Source of the DNA: Leisingera sp. S132
GTDB lineage: Bacteria > Pseudomonadota > Alphaproteobacteria > Rhodobacterales > Rhodobacteraceae
Direction: 5' to 3'
Assembly: GCF_025144465.1 (NCBI RefSeq)
Contig: NZ_CP083553.1
Location: forward strand, 2,416,001-2,480,000
DNA length: 64,000 nt
Part shown: piece after piece, positions 17,647 through 27,166 of the stretch
Layout of the letters: each line of letters begins with the position of its first letter
Numbering within the stretch: position 1 is the stretch's first letter
Program-made: the position numbers and the translations under genes
Notes under the pieces: model-generated
Seen by the model: the letters and a program-made list of their open reading frames with translations, nothing else
Databases searched by the model: none
Told to the model about the DNA's origin: nothing

Positions 17647-17937
17647 TCAAGCCTGGGCGGCTTGTGCCTTGGCGATCTCTTTCTTCACTTTCAGCGCGTT
17701 TGCCGACAGCTCTTCGTCCTTGGCTTTGGCCAGGAACGCGTCCAGGCCGCCGCGGTGGTCGACAGAGCGCAGGGCAGCTGCGGAGATCTTCAGCTTGACG
17801 CCACGGCCCAGAACTTCGGACTGCAGGGTCACGTCGTTCAGGTTGGGCAGAAAGCGGCGCTTGGTTTTGTTGTTGGCGTGGCTGACATTGTTGCCAGTCA
17901 TCGGGCCTTTTCCGGTCAGTTCGCAACGGCGCGACAT
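17647..17937 (-). CDS. rpmB: Ribosomal protein bL28
   Basis: A 96-residue large-subunit protein. It starts [24 protein letters not shown] in the typical manner, followed by the basic segment [10 protein letters not shown] and a C-terminal helix [10 protein letters not shown]. It stands alone, between a structured terminator and the upstream intergenic region. Confidence 0.97.
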   Translation of the reverse strand: MSRRCELTGKGPMTGNNVSHANNKTKRRFLPNLNDVTLQSEVLGRGVKLKISAAALRSVDHRGGLDAFLAKAKDEELSANALKVKKEIAKAQAAQA

Positions 17938-18156
17938 ATCTTCATCCTTCGTTTCTGGAGGCTCCGGCAGTCCGGCGCCAAATCACAAGGGGCGCGGCCA
18001 TTGGCTGCGCCCGAAAACTGGTCCGCTGCTCTTACGCTCAACCGGCAACAGCGTCAAGTGATTCAACTCAGCTTTCTTGCCCGGCTTACTGCACCCTTTT
18101 ACGGCCCGCTGCAAGGGGCCTGCGCCACCCGCCGCGGCGGCCCTGCCGGCGGCGCC

Positions 18157-19134
18157 TCAGGCCGCGCCCAGCGCCTTCAGCATGATCCGCGCCGCCTCGC
18201 CCGGGCTTTTGCCGCCCGCGGCGACTGTTCCCGCCAATTCTGCCATCTGCGCCTTGGCGTCCGGTGTTTCCAGCCGCGCCAGCAGCGCCTGGCGCACTTC
18301 CTGGTCGAACCAGTAGCAGGCTTGTTCGGCGCGGCGGTGGTCCCAATGGCTGTTTTCGCGGCGCCAAGCGGTCAGCGCTTGCATTTCTTCCCATGCCTTG
18401 TCCAGCCCGTGCTCCTCCACCGCGGAGACCATCAGCGCCTTGGGGAAGCCCTCGGGGTCCTGCGGCCGCTTGCGTAAGAGGCGCAGCGCGCCGACGTAAT
18501 CCGCACAGGTGCGGGTGGCGACGGGTTTCAGCGGGCCATCGGCCTTGTTCACGAGGATCAGGTCGGCCATTTCCATGATGCCGCGCTTCACCCCCTGCAG
18601 CTCATCCCCGCCCGCGGGTGCCAGCAGCAGCAGGAACAGATCGGACATTTCCGCCACCACGGTTTCCGACTGGCCGACGCCAACGGTTTCGATCAGCACC
18701 ACGTCGAACCCCGCCGCCTCGCAAAGGGCCACCGCCTCTCGGGAGCGGCGGGCGACGCCGCCCAGATGGCTCTGGCTGGGGGACGGGCGGATGAAGGCGT
18801 TCTTCTCGCGGCTGAGCCGTTCCATCCGGGTCTTGTCGCCCAGGATCGACCCGCCGGAGCGGGCCGAGCTGGGGTCGACCGCCAGCACCGCCACCCGCAG
18901 GCCGAGGCCGGTCAGCATCATGCCGAAGCTTTCGATGAAGGTGGATTTGCCCACCCCCGGTGTGCCCGACAAGCCGATGCGCAGCGACTGGCGCTTGTGC
19001 TTGGCCAGTTCCGACAGCAGCTCCTGCGCCTTGGCGCGGTGATCCTCGCGGCCGCTTTCCACCAGGGTGATGGCGCGGGCCAGCGCCCGGCGGTCGCCGT
19101 CGAGGATCTTCTGTGTCAGTTCATCGGTGTCCAT
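18157..19134 (-). CDS. meaB: MeaB/ArgK-family G3E GTPase, methylmalonyl-CoA mutase chaperone
   Basis: MeaB protects and reloads adenosylcobalamin-dependent methylmalonyl-CoA mutase. The 325-residue protein has the P-loop GTPGVGKS (57-64), the metal/switch region AVDPSS, and NKAD as base-specificity motif. ETVGVGQSE is a family hallmark. The ATG at 19134 (MDTDELTQKILDG) is the family-like start; the open frame continues much further upstream only as antisense of hrpB. The mutase itself is not in the window, but its epimerase gene lies at 60943 and cobQ, for its cofactor, at 1536. Confidence 0.94.
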   Translation of the reverse strand: MDTDELTQKILDGDRRALARAITLVESGREDHRAKAQELLSELAKHKRQSLRIGLSGTPGVGKSTFIESFGMMLTGLGLRVAVLAVDPSSARSGGSILGDKTRMERLSREKNAFIRPSPSQSHLGGVARRSREAVALCEAAGFDVVLIETVGVGQSETVVAEMSDLFLLLLAPAGGDELQGVKRGIMEMADLILVNKADGPLKPVATRTCADYVGALRLLRKRPQDPEGFPKALMVSAVEEHGLDKAWEEMQALTAWRRENSHWDHRRAEQACYWFDQEVRQALLARLETPDAKAQMAELAGTVAAGGKSPGEAARIMLKALGAA

Positions 19135-19332
19135 GCGCGTCTTCCCGTCTTGATGGGCGGGACCTTGGCGCAAGCCGCGCCGCAAAGTCCAGCCCCTGCC
19201 GTCTGGCGCGCACCCTACATCAGCGCAGGCCGCAGGAAAGGCGGCAAATCCGCCGCGGTTGGATCGGTTTGCGCATTGCCGGGCGCTGCAAGGCCGCTGG
19301 ACCTCTCCCGCGCCTTTGGCGATAAGGCTGAG

Positions 19333-21792
19333 ATGACCAGATTGCCGATCGAAGACGCCCTCCCCGACCTGCTGGACGCCCTGCGCGCCCGCGGCCGTGC
19401 CGTGCTGCAGGCGCCGCCCGGCGCGGGCAAGACCACACGGGTGCCGCTGGCGATGCTGGAGGCCGGGCTTATCCGGGGCCGCATCGTGATGCTGGAACCG
19501 CGCCGCCTGGCCGCGCGCGCCGCCGCCGAGCGGATGGCAGAGACGCTGGGCGAGAAACCCGGCCAGACCGTCGGTTACCGGGTGCGCGGCGATGCCAAGG
19601 TCTCCAGGGCGACGCGGATCGAGGTGGTGACCGAGGGCATCCTGACCCGGATGCTGCAGTCCGATCCGGACCTGCCCGGCGTCGGCGCGGTGATCTTTGA
19701 CGAGTTTCACGAACGCTCCCTGAACGCCGATCTGGGGCTTGCCTTGTGTCTGGAGGTGGCGGGTGCACTGCGCGAGGACCTGCTCCTGCTGGCGATGTCC
19801 GCGACATTGGATGCCGGGCCGGTCGCGGCGCTGATGGACGCGCCGATGGTCACCTCCGAGGGCCGCAGCTATCCGGTGGAGACCCGCTGGCTGGAGCGCC
19901 CGCTGCCCGCGCAAGGACGCCGCGCGGATGCGCTGGCGGATCTCGTGGTGCAGGCAGAGAAGGAAACCCGCGCTGCCGGACCCGGCAATGGCGGCGGCAT
20001 CCTGGTGTTCCTGCCCGGCGAGGGCGAAATCCGCCGCGCGGCGGCCGCACTGGAAAATCGCCTGCCCGGCCATTGCCATATCCGCCCCTTGTTCGGCGCC
20101 CTGCCCTTTGCCGAGCAGCGCGCGGCGATCCAGCCCGAGGCGCAGGGGCGCAAGGTGGTGCTGGCGACCTCGATCGCCGAGACCTCTTTGACCATTCAGG
20201 ACATCCGCGTGGTGGTCGACATGGGCCAGGCGCGCCGCGCGCGCTTTGACCCCGGCTCCGGCATGTCGCGGCTGGTGACGGAAAAGGTAACCCGCGCCGA
20301 GGCGACCCAGCGCCAGGGCCGTGCGGGCCGGGTGGCGGAGGGCATCTGCTACCGGCTGTGGACCAAGGGCGAGGAAGGCGCGCTGATGGCCTTTCCGCCC
20401 GCCGAGATCGAAAGCGCCGACCTGACTGCGCTGGCGCTGGAACTGGCGCTGTGGGGCGCCGCGCCGGACGATCTGATGTTCCTGACCCAGCCGCCTGCGG
20501 GCGCGATGGCGGAGGCGCAGGCGCTGCTGCGGATGCTTGGCGCGCTGGATGCGCAGGGGCGGATCACCGAGCATGGCAAGGCGCTGGCCGCCCTGCCCTT
20601 GCATCCCCGGCTTGGCCATATGCTGCTGCAGGCCGGACCTGCCGCTGCGCCCTTGGCAGCGCTTTTGGGTGAACGCGACCCGCTGCGCGGCGCGCCTGCG
20701 GACCTCTCTCTGCGGCTGAAGGCGCTAAAAGACCCAAAAGGGTTTGCGCGCAATCACTCCTACCAGCTGAACCGCCCTGTCGTGGAGCGCATCAAGAGCG
20801 AGGCGCGGCGGCTGGAGAAACAGGCAGGCCGCCGCGATGCCGGGCTGTCCGCGGCGATGATGGCCGCGCTGGCCTATCCCGACCGCACCGGCCAGCGCCG
20901 CAAGGGCGATAATCCTCGGTTCGTGCTGTCCGGCGGCAAGGGCGCCATTCTGGATGGCGGCGACACGCTGGCGGGGGCGCCGTTCATCGTGGCGCTGGAT
21001 ACCGACGGCAACCCGCGCGAGGCAAAGATACGGATGGCGGCGCAGATCGCCCAAGGAGACATCCGCGAGCTGTTTGCAGATCAGATTGCCTGGGAGGACA
21101 GTTGCGAGTGGTCCAAGCGCGACAGGCGGGTGGCGGCACGCCAGCAGGAGCGCTTTGGTTCTCTGGTGCTGGACGACCGGATCTGGAAGGACGTGCCGCC
21201 GGAGGCGGTGGCGCGGGCAATGCTCGACGGGGTGCGCGATCTGGGCCTGCGGCTCACCGGGGCTGCCGCGCGGCTGGCGGCGCGGGTGGAACTGGTCAGG
21301 GCGGAAGGCCATGACTTGCCGGACTTTTCCCTGCCCGGTCTGACCGAGACGCTGGAGGACTGGCTGCTGCCGATGCTGGGCGGGGTCAAATCGGCGGAGG
21401 ACTGGAAACGCTTTGATCTGCTGCCCGCTTTGCAGGCCGCACTCAGCTGGGAGCAGACGCAGCTGCTGGACCGCGAGGCGCCGGGCAGTTTCCTCACGCC
21501 GCTGGGGCGCAAGATCCCGATCAGCTATGACGGCGAGATCCCGGAAATTTCGGTCCGGCTGCAGGAGATGTTCGGGGTCACCCGGCATCCGTCCGTGGGC
21601 GGGGTGCCATTGAAAGTGTCGCTCTTGTCGCCGGCCCAGCGCCCGATCCAGATCACCCGCGACCTGCCGGGCTTCTGGGCCGGCTCCTATGCCGACGTGC
21701 GGAAGGACATGCGCGCCCAGTACCCCAAACACCCCTGGCCCGAGGACCCGACCCAGGAAGACCCCACGCTCAGGGCGAAACGGCGCAAGTAG
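19333..21792 (+). CDS. hrpB: ATP-dependent helicase HrpB
   Basis: An 819-residue DEAH-like helicase of normal HrpB length. Motif I is PPGAGKTT (28-35), motif II DEFH in FDEFHERS, motif III SAT in AMSATLD, and motif VI QRQGRAGR. The C-terminal HrpB-specific region ends PWPEDPTQ followed by a basic tail. The cellular role in bacteria is poorly defined. The ATG at 19333 opens MTRLPIEDALPDLLDAL; upstream in-frame sequence overlaps meaB and is not family-like. It is divergent from meaB. Confidence 0.95.
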   Translation: MTRLPIEDALPDLLDALRARGRAVLQAPPGAGKTTRVPLAMLEAGLIRGRIVMLEPRRLAARAAAERMAETLGEKPGQTVGYRVRGDAKVSRATRIEVVTEGILTRMLQSDPDLPGVGAVIFDEFHERSLNADLGLALCLEVAGALREDLLLLAMSATLDAGPVAALMDAPMVTSEGRSYPVETRWLERPLPAQGRRADALADLVVQAEKETRAAGPGNGGGILVFLPGEGEIRRAAAALENRLPGHCHIRPLFGALPFAEQRAAIQPEAQGRKVVLATSIAETSLTIQDIRVVVDMGQARRARFDPGSGMSRLVTEKVTRAEATQRQGRAGRVAEGICYRLWTKGEEGALMAFPPAEIESADLTALALELALWGAAPDDLMFLTQPPAGAMAEAQALLRMLGALDAQGRITEHGKALAALPLHPRLGHMLLQAGPAAAPLAALLGERDPLRGAPADLSLRLKALKDPKGFARNHSYQLNRPVVERIKSEARRLEKQAGRRDAGLSAAMMAALAYPDRTGQRRKGDNPRFVLSGGKGAILDGGDTLAGAPFIVALDTDGNPREAKIRMAAQIAQGDIRELFADQIAWEDSCEWSKRDRRVAARQQERFGSLVLDDRIWKDVPPEAVARAMLDGVRDLGLRLTGAAARLAARVELVRAEGHDLPDFSLPGLTETLEDWLLPMLGGVKSAEDWKRFDLLPALQAALSWEQTQLLDREAPGSFLTPLGRKIPISYDGEIPEISVRLQEMFGVTRHPSVGGVPLKVSLLSPAQRPIQITRDLPGFWAGSYADVRKDMRAQYPKHPWPEDPTQEDPTLRAKRRK

Positions 21793-22023
21793 CGCCGCAT
21801 TACGCAGCCTGGCGCACAGCGCGGCGCAGCCGCGCTGCCCGGACCAACGGCTGGCCGTGCATCTGTGATGCGCGGATCCGCGGGCGGGAGCCCCCGCCTG
21901 CGGCCTCCGGCCAGATGCAGGCAAACCGGCAGATCGCCTTGCACCCCCGGAAAATCAGGCGTAGATTCCCACAATTGCACACATAAACACGGGAACTTCC
22001 CCAACAACAAAGGCTGAGCACCC

Positions 22024-22482
22024 ATGACAAGCCCGCTGACCCGCGCCTGGAACGAGATCATCAAACCGATGCTGCAGCGCCCTGCCCGCGTGCAGGTTGC
22101 CGCCCTGTGCTGCCGCACCGGCGCAGACGGCAAGGAGGTGCTGATGATCACCAGCCGCGGCACCGGGCGCTGGATCCTGCCCAAGGGCTGGCCGGTCGAA
22201 GGCAAGGACGGCCCGGAATCGGCGCTGCAGGAAGCCTGGGAGGAAGCTGGCGTGAAACCGGCCAGCATCACGCCGGAGCCGATCGGCGAATACCACTTCA
22301 CCAAGCGCCACGACAACGGCACCGAGGAGCCGGTGACGACGCTGATCTTCGAGGTTGAGGTTGAGCAGCTGGAAGATGATTACCCGGAGTCCGCGGAACG
22401 CACGCGGCAGTGGATGACGCCGGCAAAAGCCGCCGGGCTGGTCGATGAGGCGGAATTGCGGGACATTCTGCACCGTTTGTAA
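22024..22482 (+). CDS. NUDIX hydrolase, DIPP-like
   Basis: A 152-residue NUDIX protein. The Nudix box spans GKDGPESALQEAWEEAGV (about residues 61-78), with EAWEEAG holding the metal-binding glutamates; the usual Arg of the REUxEE core is replaced by Ala, as is common in the diphosphoinositol-polyphosphate phosphohydrolase type. RWILPKGW upstream of the box is typical of that group. The substrate is not predictable. It is followed 87 nt later by the phosphate transporter gene, perhaps a phosphate-related context. Confidence 0.88.
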   Translation: MTSPLTRAWNEIIKPMLQRPARVQVAALCCRTGADGKEVLMITSRGTGRWILPKGWPVEGKDGPESALQEAWEEAGVKPASITPEPIGEYHFTKRHDNGTEEPVTTLIFEVEVEQLEDDYPESAERTRQWMTPAKAAGLVDEAELRDILHRL

Positions 22483-22489
22483 AAGTTAT

Positions 22490-22507
22490 GTGACATTTTC
22501 ATGTCAG
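22490..22507. promoter_or_regulatory. candidate Pho box upstream of PiT transporter
   Basis: Read on the minus strand the site is CTGACAT-GAAA-ATGTCAC, two 7-bp direct repeats with a 4-nt spacer and one mismatch each to the PhoB consensus CTGTCAT/CTGTCAC. It lies 62 nt before the transporter ATG. The better match being on the strand opposite to the gene weakens the case. Confidence 0.4.
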
Positions 22508-22569
22508 AAGCTTGAACCGTTTCCTGAGCGGGGGTAGGCGCGTGCCCAGACCCCGGAATCAGGAATGCG

Positions 22570-24054
22570 ATGATGAGCCACGAAGATCAGCGCCCGCAAT
22601 GGAACACGCTGGATAAGGATCTGAACAGGATCTCCCAGCTGGAGCTGGCTACCAGCTATGCCTCCCGCCCGCTGGTTGCGCCGGGCATCGCCCTGGCCTT
22701 CATCGTGCTGGCAGGCCTTGCGGCCGGCGTGTTCTTCGGCGGCTCGGCGATGAGCATGGTGGTGATCGCCGCCGCTGCGTTCGGCGCCTATATGGCAATC
22801 AACATCGGCGCCAATGACGTCGCCAACAACATGGGGCCGGCGGTGGGCGCAAATGCGCTGACCATGGGCGGCGCCATCGTGATTGCCGCCATTTGTGAAA
22901 GCGCAGGCGCCCTGCTGGCAGGCGGCGATGTGGTCTCGACCATCTCCAAGGGCATCATCGACCCCACCGCAGTCAGCAGCAGCAGCATCTTCATCTGGGC
23001 GATGATGGCGGCGCTGATCTCCTCGGCGCTGTGGGTGAACCTGGCGACCTGGGTCGGCGCGCCTGTCTCCACCACCCACTCGGTTGTGGGCGGCGTGCTG
23101 GGCGCCGGTGTGGCCGCCGCAGGCACCGCCGCGGTGAACTGGCCCACCATGGGCAAGATCGCCGCCAGCTGGGTCATTTCGCCAGTGCTGGGCGGCATCA
23201 TCGCCGCGCTGTTCCTGGCCTTCATCAAGGCCAAGATCATCTATCAGGACGACAAGATCGCCGCAGCCCGCCGCTGGGTGCCGGTGCTGGTCGCCATCAT
23301 GGCGGGGGCCTTTGGCGCATACCTGGCCCTCAAAGGCCTGAAAAAGATCGTCAAGATCGACCTGCAGACCGCGCTGCTGATCGGTGCCGGCGTCGGGGCG
23401 GTCTCCTATGTGATCACCGCGCCGCTGATCAAGCGCCAGTCCGAGGGCATGGAGAACCGCAACAAGTCGCTGAAGGCGCTGTTCGGCCTGCCGCTGGTGA
23501 TTTCCGCGGGCCTGCTGTCCTTTGCCCACGGCGCCAATGACGTCGCCAACGCGGTTGGCCCGCTGGCCGCCATCGTGCATGCGACCGAGTTTGGCGACTT
23601 CGCCGCCAAGGTGGCCATTCCGACCTGGGTGATGGTGATCGGCGCCTTCGGCATCTCCTTTGGGCTGTTCCTGTTCGGCCCCAAGCTGATCCGCATGGTC
23701 GGCAGCCAGATCACCAAGCTGAACCCGATGCGCGCTTACTGCGTGTCGCTGTCCGCCGCCATCACCGTGATCGTGGCCAGCTGGCTGGGCCTGCCGGTGT
23801 CCTCCACCCATATCGCGGTGGGCGCGGTGTTCGGCGTCGGTTTCTTCCGCGAATGGCACATGGAGCGCCGCCTGAAAAAGACCGCCGCAGGCCGCCCCCC
23901 GGAGAAACGCATCGCTCCGGAGGAACGCCGCCGCCGCAAGCTGGTGCGCCGCAGCCACTTCATGACCATCGTCGCCGCCTGGGTGATCACCGTCCCGGCC
24001 GCAGCGCTGCTGTCCGCCGTGATCTACCTGCTGCTCAGCACTTTTGTCGGCTGA
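22570..24054 (+). CDS. pit: Inorganic phosphate transporter, PiT family
   Basis: A 494-residue inner-membrane phosphate:cation symporter. Two inverted PiT signatures are visible, GANDVAN at about residues 80 and 322, together with VSTTHS and VSSTHI repeat motifs. About ten to twelve hydrophobic helices are evident. There is a 45-residue cytoplasmic N-terminus and a basic loop (RRLKKTAAGRPPEKR) before the last helix. A candidate Pho box precedes the gene, and a terminator follows. Confidence 0.94.
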   Translation: MMSHEDQRPQWNTLDKDLNRISQLELATSYASRPLVAPGIALAFIVLAGLAAGVFFGGSAMSMVVIAAAAFGAYMAINIGANDVANNMGPAVGANALTMGGAIVIAAICESAGALLAGGDVVSTISKGIIDPTAVSSSSIFIWAMMAALISSALWVNLATWVGAPVSTTHSVVGGVLGAGVAAAGTAAVNWPTMGKIAASWVISPVLGGIIAALFLAFIKAKIIYQDDKIAAARRWVPVLVAIMAGAFGAYLALKGLKKIVKIDLQTALLIGAGVGAVSYVITAPLIKRQSEGMENRNKSLKALFGLPLVISAGLLSFAHGANDVANAVGPLAAIVHATEFGDFAAKVAIPTWVMVIGAFGISFGLFLFGPKLIRMVGSQITKLNPMRAYCVSLSAAITVIVASWLGLPVSSTHIAVGAVFGVGFFREWHMERRLKKTAAGRPPEKRIAPEERRRRKLVRRSHFMTIVAAWVITVPAAALLSAVIYLLLSTFVG

Positions 24055-24076
24055 GCCTGAGCATTATCGAACTAAG

Positions 24077-24116
24077 CCCCCCCGCGCCGCCTGGCTGCGG
24101 GGGTTTTTCTTTGCTT
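24077..24116 (+). terminator. Rho-independent terminator after PiT gene
   Basis: CCCCCGC pairs with GCGGGGG across an 11-nt loop, followed by TTTTTCTTTG. It lies about 25 nt after the stop. Confidence 0.8.
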
Positions 24117-24129
24117 GTCCGGCAAGATC

Positions 24130-24849
24130 CTAGAACCGCTCCACCCAGGGCCGCAGCACCAGTTCGTCGCTCCAGGCGGAACGGTGCTGGCTGATCAGAT
24201 GCATGTACTCCTGCGCGATAGCATCCGGGTCCAGCATGCTGTCGGGATTGTCCGCGGACTCCACCCGCTCAGGCCGCGACGCATTCCGGATGCCGCCGTC
24301 GATATTGACCCAGGCGACATGGATGCCCTTGGGGTGCAGCTCCCGCGCCATCGACTGCGCCAGGCCGCGCTGCGCGAACTTGCCCATGGCAAAGGGCGCG
24401 GACTGGGCAAAACCCTTTACGCCTGCCGAGGCGCCGGTGAACAGGATGGTGCCGCGCCGCCCGTTTTCCATCGGCTGCGCCAGCATCCGTTTGGCCGCCG
24501 CCTGCCCCAGCACAAAGGCGCCAAAGGCGGTGACCTCCACCGCCTGCCGGACCGCTTCCGGGTCCAATTCCGCAACAGGCCCGCGCAACCGGGCCGAGGG
24601 GTTATAGCAGGCCACCCGCAGATCCCCGGGCAAACCGTCAATCAGTGCGGAGGTTCCTTTGGCATCGGTGCCGTCAAGCATATGCAGTGCAGCCCCGGTT
24701 TCCGCCGCCAGCGTTTCCAGCTTGTCCGTGTTGCGGGCGGCCAGATGCACCGCATAGCCCGCAGCGGAGAGCTGCCGGGCAAAGGACGCTGACAGGCCGG
24801 CCCCGGCCCCTACGATCAGCGCCTGCAGTTTGGGTGATGTGTCCGCCAT
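24130..24849 (-). CDS. Short-chain dehydrogenase/reductase-like protein lacking the catalytic Tyr
   Basis: A 239-residue Rossmann-fold SDR. The cofactor glycine motif GAGAGLSASFA follows the first strand (residues 14-20), and an AARN turn follows strand 2, favouring NADP. In the active-site region the sequence is GASAGVKGFAQSAPFAMGKFA: Lys is present but the YxxxK tyrosine is Phe, and the NNAG motif is replaced by YNPSA. Catalysis by the normal mechanism is doubtful. GAGGAAG lies just before the ATG. It stands alone, convergent with the phosphate transporter. Confidence 0.85.
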   Translation of the reverse strand: MADTSPKLQALIVGAGAGLSASFARQLSAAGYAVHLAARNTDKLETLAAETGAALHMLDGTDAKGTSALIDGLPGDLRVACYNPSARLRGPVAELDPEAVRQAVEVTAFGAFVLGQAAAKRMLAQPMENGRRGTILFTGASAGVKGFAQSAPFAMGKFAQRGLAQSMARELHPKGIHVAWVNIDGGIRNASRPERVESADNPDSMLDPDAIAQEYMHLISQHRSAWSDELVLRPWVERF

Positions 24850-24959
24850 GGTCTTCCTCCCCGTGATTGACGGGGCAATGCTGGCGGCAAACCAGCCCTA
24901 GCACAAGGGGCACACAAAATGTTGAGAAGCCGCCTCAGCCTTCGGACGCCGGACGGCGC

Positions 24960-25535
24960 CTATACCGACGCAACCACCGGCAGTTCCGCCAGCACATCCT
25001 TGGATTCCACCACCTTGCCAAACCCTGCGTGCAGGGCCGACAGCGTAATCTCCAGAACAATCCTGGCATCCAGCATGCCACCCTTGCGCGCGGGCATGTC
25101 AAAGGCGATGAGCGCATCCTCAACCACCTCGATCACAAACCCGAGATTTGCGGCAGACCGCGCGGTGGAGTTGACGCAGAAGGCCGCCACACCGCCCACG
25201 ATCACCAAACGGGTGATGCCTGCATCCCGCAGATGGCTCTCCAGCCCGGTGCCGCAGAACCCGGAGGAGCCGGTTTTCCAGAACACCGCCTCGCCGTCCT
25301 GCGGCACCGCGCAGGGCAAGGGCCGGCCGCTGGGCAGGTCGCGGCGGAACTTGCTTTCGGGGCGCGGGTCGTCATGCATCACATGCACCACCGGCAGATC
25401 CGCTGTGCGGAAGGCTGCGGCCAGCTCTGCCACCTTTTCCTCCGCCGCCGGGTTGGCCTGCGGGCGGCCAGAGGCGGTCACGTTGGCCATCTCCTGCTGC
25501 ATGTCGACAATCAGCAACGCTGTGCTCTGATCCAT
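24960..25535 (-). CDS. Isochorismatase-family cysteine hydrolase
   Basis: A 191-residue hydrolase of the isochorismatase/nicotinamidase fold. The catalytic triad is suggested by Asp in LLIVDMQ (residue about 11), a Lys in ESKFRRD/VFWKTG, and the nucleophile Cys in GGVAAFCVNSTAR. The usual Thr before the cysteine region is Ala, so substrate type is open (nicotinamide, ureidoacrylate or other). The ATG at 25535 gives MDQSTALLIVDMQQ; upstream in-frame sequence is not family-like. A ribosome site AAGAGGCGG precedes it. Confidence 0.88.
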   Translation of the reverse strand: MDQSTALLIVDMQQEMANVTASGRPQANPAAEEKVAELAAAFRTADLPVVHVMHDDPRPESKFRRDLPSGRPLPCAVPQDGEAVFWKTGSSGFCGTGLESHLRDAGITRLVIVGGVAAFCVNSTARSAANLGFVIEVVEDALIAFDMPARKGGMLDARIVLEITLSALHAGFGKVVESKDVLAELPVVASV

Positions 25536-25763
25536 GGAAACCGCCTCTTTCTTGAATACAGGTGCGAGACTGGCAGAACCCTGCGCCGGAGGCCAGTGCA
25601 ATCCGTGCATCCGTTCAACCGCAAAACGGGTCGCCCGCGCCAAACGCCAAGCGCCGGGCCAAAGGCCCGGCGCCACGCCCAACTGGCAAGGATCATTCTA
25701 TTGAATGGTCCGCTGCAGGCGGGAGCCCTTCGCGGCCGGCAGGCGAAACTCAGCGGCCTGAAT

Positions 25764-26150
25764 TCAGACTTCCACCTGATGCCCGGCAACCTGCCAGGCC
25801 TTCACTGCTGCCGCCAGTTCTGTTTGCCGCACCAGCAGATAGTCCCGGTAGAAGGTGGAAATGGCAAAGACACCCAGACCAGCCTCCGAAACCGGACGCA
25901 CCGCAGCCAGCACAACGCCGGGCGCGTCGAAATCAAAAAGATCAGAGACCTGAAACGCCGCCCAGCCTGCGGAGCTTTCGCAGTCCTCCGGCACCCGTTC
26001 TGCCAGGCAGACAATCGAGATTTCATCTTCGGCATGGGTCACATTCACCAGCCCCGGGCCGCTGACCCATGGGGGAACAGCGGCACCGGGTGCGAGCCGT
26101 GACACGGCGTATTCGCCGGACAGCCCGCGCATCAGCAAGTTCAGTTTCAT
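25764..26150 (-). CDS. ACT-domain (CASTOR-like) protein linked to arginine genes
   Basis: A 128-residue protein. The N-terminal half (MKLNLLMRGLSGEYAVSRL) and the C-terminal half (FQVSDLFDFDAPGVVLAAVRPVSEAGLGVFAISTFYRDYLL) resemble the ACT_7/CASTOR arrangement: a beta-alpha-beta fold that binds amino acids. It begins 11 nt after the argF stop, so it is the last gene of argD-argF. That position suggests arginine or ornithine sensing, but this is inference. The ATG at 26150 follows GAGGCTGAGGCC. Confidence 0.8.
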   Translation of the reverse strand: MKLNLLMRGLSGEYAVSRLAPGAAVPPWVSGPGLVNVTHAEDEISIVCLAERVPEDCESSAGWAAFQVSDLFDFDAPGVVLAAVRPVSEAGLGVFAISTFYRDYLLVRQTELAAAVKAWQVAGHQVEV

Positions 26151-26160
26151 GGCCTCAGCC

Positions 26161-27087
26161 TCAGCCGCCCAGGCACCAGCGCATGATGGCTTTCTGCGCG
26201 TGCAGGCGATTCTCGGCCTCGTCAAAGATCACCGACTGCGGCCCGTCCATCACGGCGCTTGTCACCTCTTCCTCGCGGTGGGCGGGCAGGCAATGCATGA
26301 ACAGCGCATCCGGTTTGGCATGCGCCATCAGCGCGTCGTTCACCTGGTAGGGCCGCAGCATGTTGTGGCGGCGCTCCTTGGAGGACTGGCTGTCGTGCAT
26401 CGACACCCAAGTGTCAGCGACCACCAGGTCAGCCCCCTCCACCGCCTTCACCGCGTCGCGCTCAACCACGATCTTGGAGCCCGCCTTGCGCGCCAGCCCC
26501 ATGAATTCCTCCTCCGGGTCCAGCTGCGAGGGGCCGGTGAAGGTCAGGTCAAAGCCGAACTGGCCGGCCGCGTGGATGAAAGAGGCGCAGACATTGTTGC
26601 CGTCGCCGCACCACACGACCTTCTTGCCCTTGATGGAGCCGCGGTGCTCCTCGTAGGTCTGCACATCAGCCATGATCTGGCAGGGGTGGGTGCGGTCGGT
26701 CAGTCCGTTGATCACCGGCACGTCGGAATATTCCGCCATCTCGGTCAGCACGGTTTCGTCAAAGGTGCGGATCATAATCATGTCCACATAACGGCTGAGG
26801 ACGCGGGCGGTGTCGGCGATGGTCTCGCCATGGCCCAATTGCATGTCCTTGCCCGACAGAACCATGGTCTGGCCGCCCATCTGGCGCACGCCGACGTCGA
26901 ACGACACCCGGGTCCGGGTCGAGGGTTTTTCAAAGATCAGCGCCACCATCCGGTCCTTCAGCGGCAATTCATCATCCAGTGCCGCCTTGGGGCGGCCGAG
27001 GCGCGCCTGCTTGGTGGCCTTGGCCTGGTCGATGATGGCGCGCAGGTCGGCGGGGCTGGTTTTGTGGATGTCGAGGAAATGGTTCAT
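26161..27087 (-). CDS. argF: Ornithine carbamoyltransferase
   Basis: ArgF condenses carbamoyl phosphate and ornithine to citrulline in arginine synthesis. The 308-residue product shows the carbamoyl phosphate loop STRTR (56-60), HPCQ and the ornithine-binding HCLPAHR, with a [14 protein letters not shown]-terminus. The ATG at 27087 starts [12 protein letters not shown]; the frame is open further upstream but the extra residues are not family-like. argD lies 79 nt upstream and the ACT protein gene 10 nt downstream. Confidence 0.97.
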   Translation of the reverse strand: MNHFLDIHKTSPADLRAIIDQAKATKQARLGRPKAALDDELPLKDRMVALIFEKPSTRTRVSFDVGVRQMGGQTMVLSGKDMQLGHGETIADTARVLSRYVDMIMIRTFDETVLTEMAEYSDVPVINGLTDRTHPCQIMADVQTYEEHRGSIKGKKVVWCGDGNNVCASFIHAAGQFGFDLTFTGPSQLDPEEEFMGLARKAGSKIVVERDAVKAVEGADLVVADTWVSMHDSQSSKERRHNMLRPYQVNDALMAHAKPDALFMHCLPAHREEEVTSAVMDGPQSVIFDEAENRLHAQKAIMRWCLGG

Positions 27088-27140
27088 GTCTGTATCGCTC
27101 TTGGCTGGCGAAGGCCGGGGGCTGCCTGCCCCCGGACTCC

Positions 27141-27166
27141 CGGGAGTATTTCTGCAAAGATGAAGG
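27141..27166. repeat. dispersed motif, copy 1 (argF-argD spacer)
   Basis: CGGGAGTATTTCTGCAAAGA followed by TGAAGG. A diverged copy lies on the opposite strand near 28617-28641 (CCGGAGTATTTCTCCAAAGG...). Of about 26 aligned bases some 22 agree. Confidence 0.55.

Noticed and set aside
19135-20619. Long minus-strand extension of meaB giving an 820-residue frame
   Set aside because: The extra part is antisense to hrpB and has no family-like content; meaB starts at 19134.
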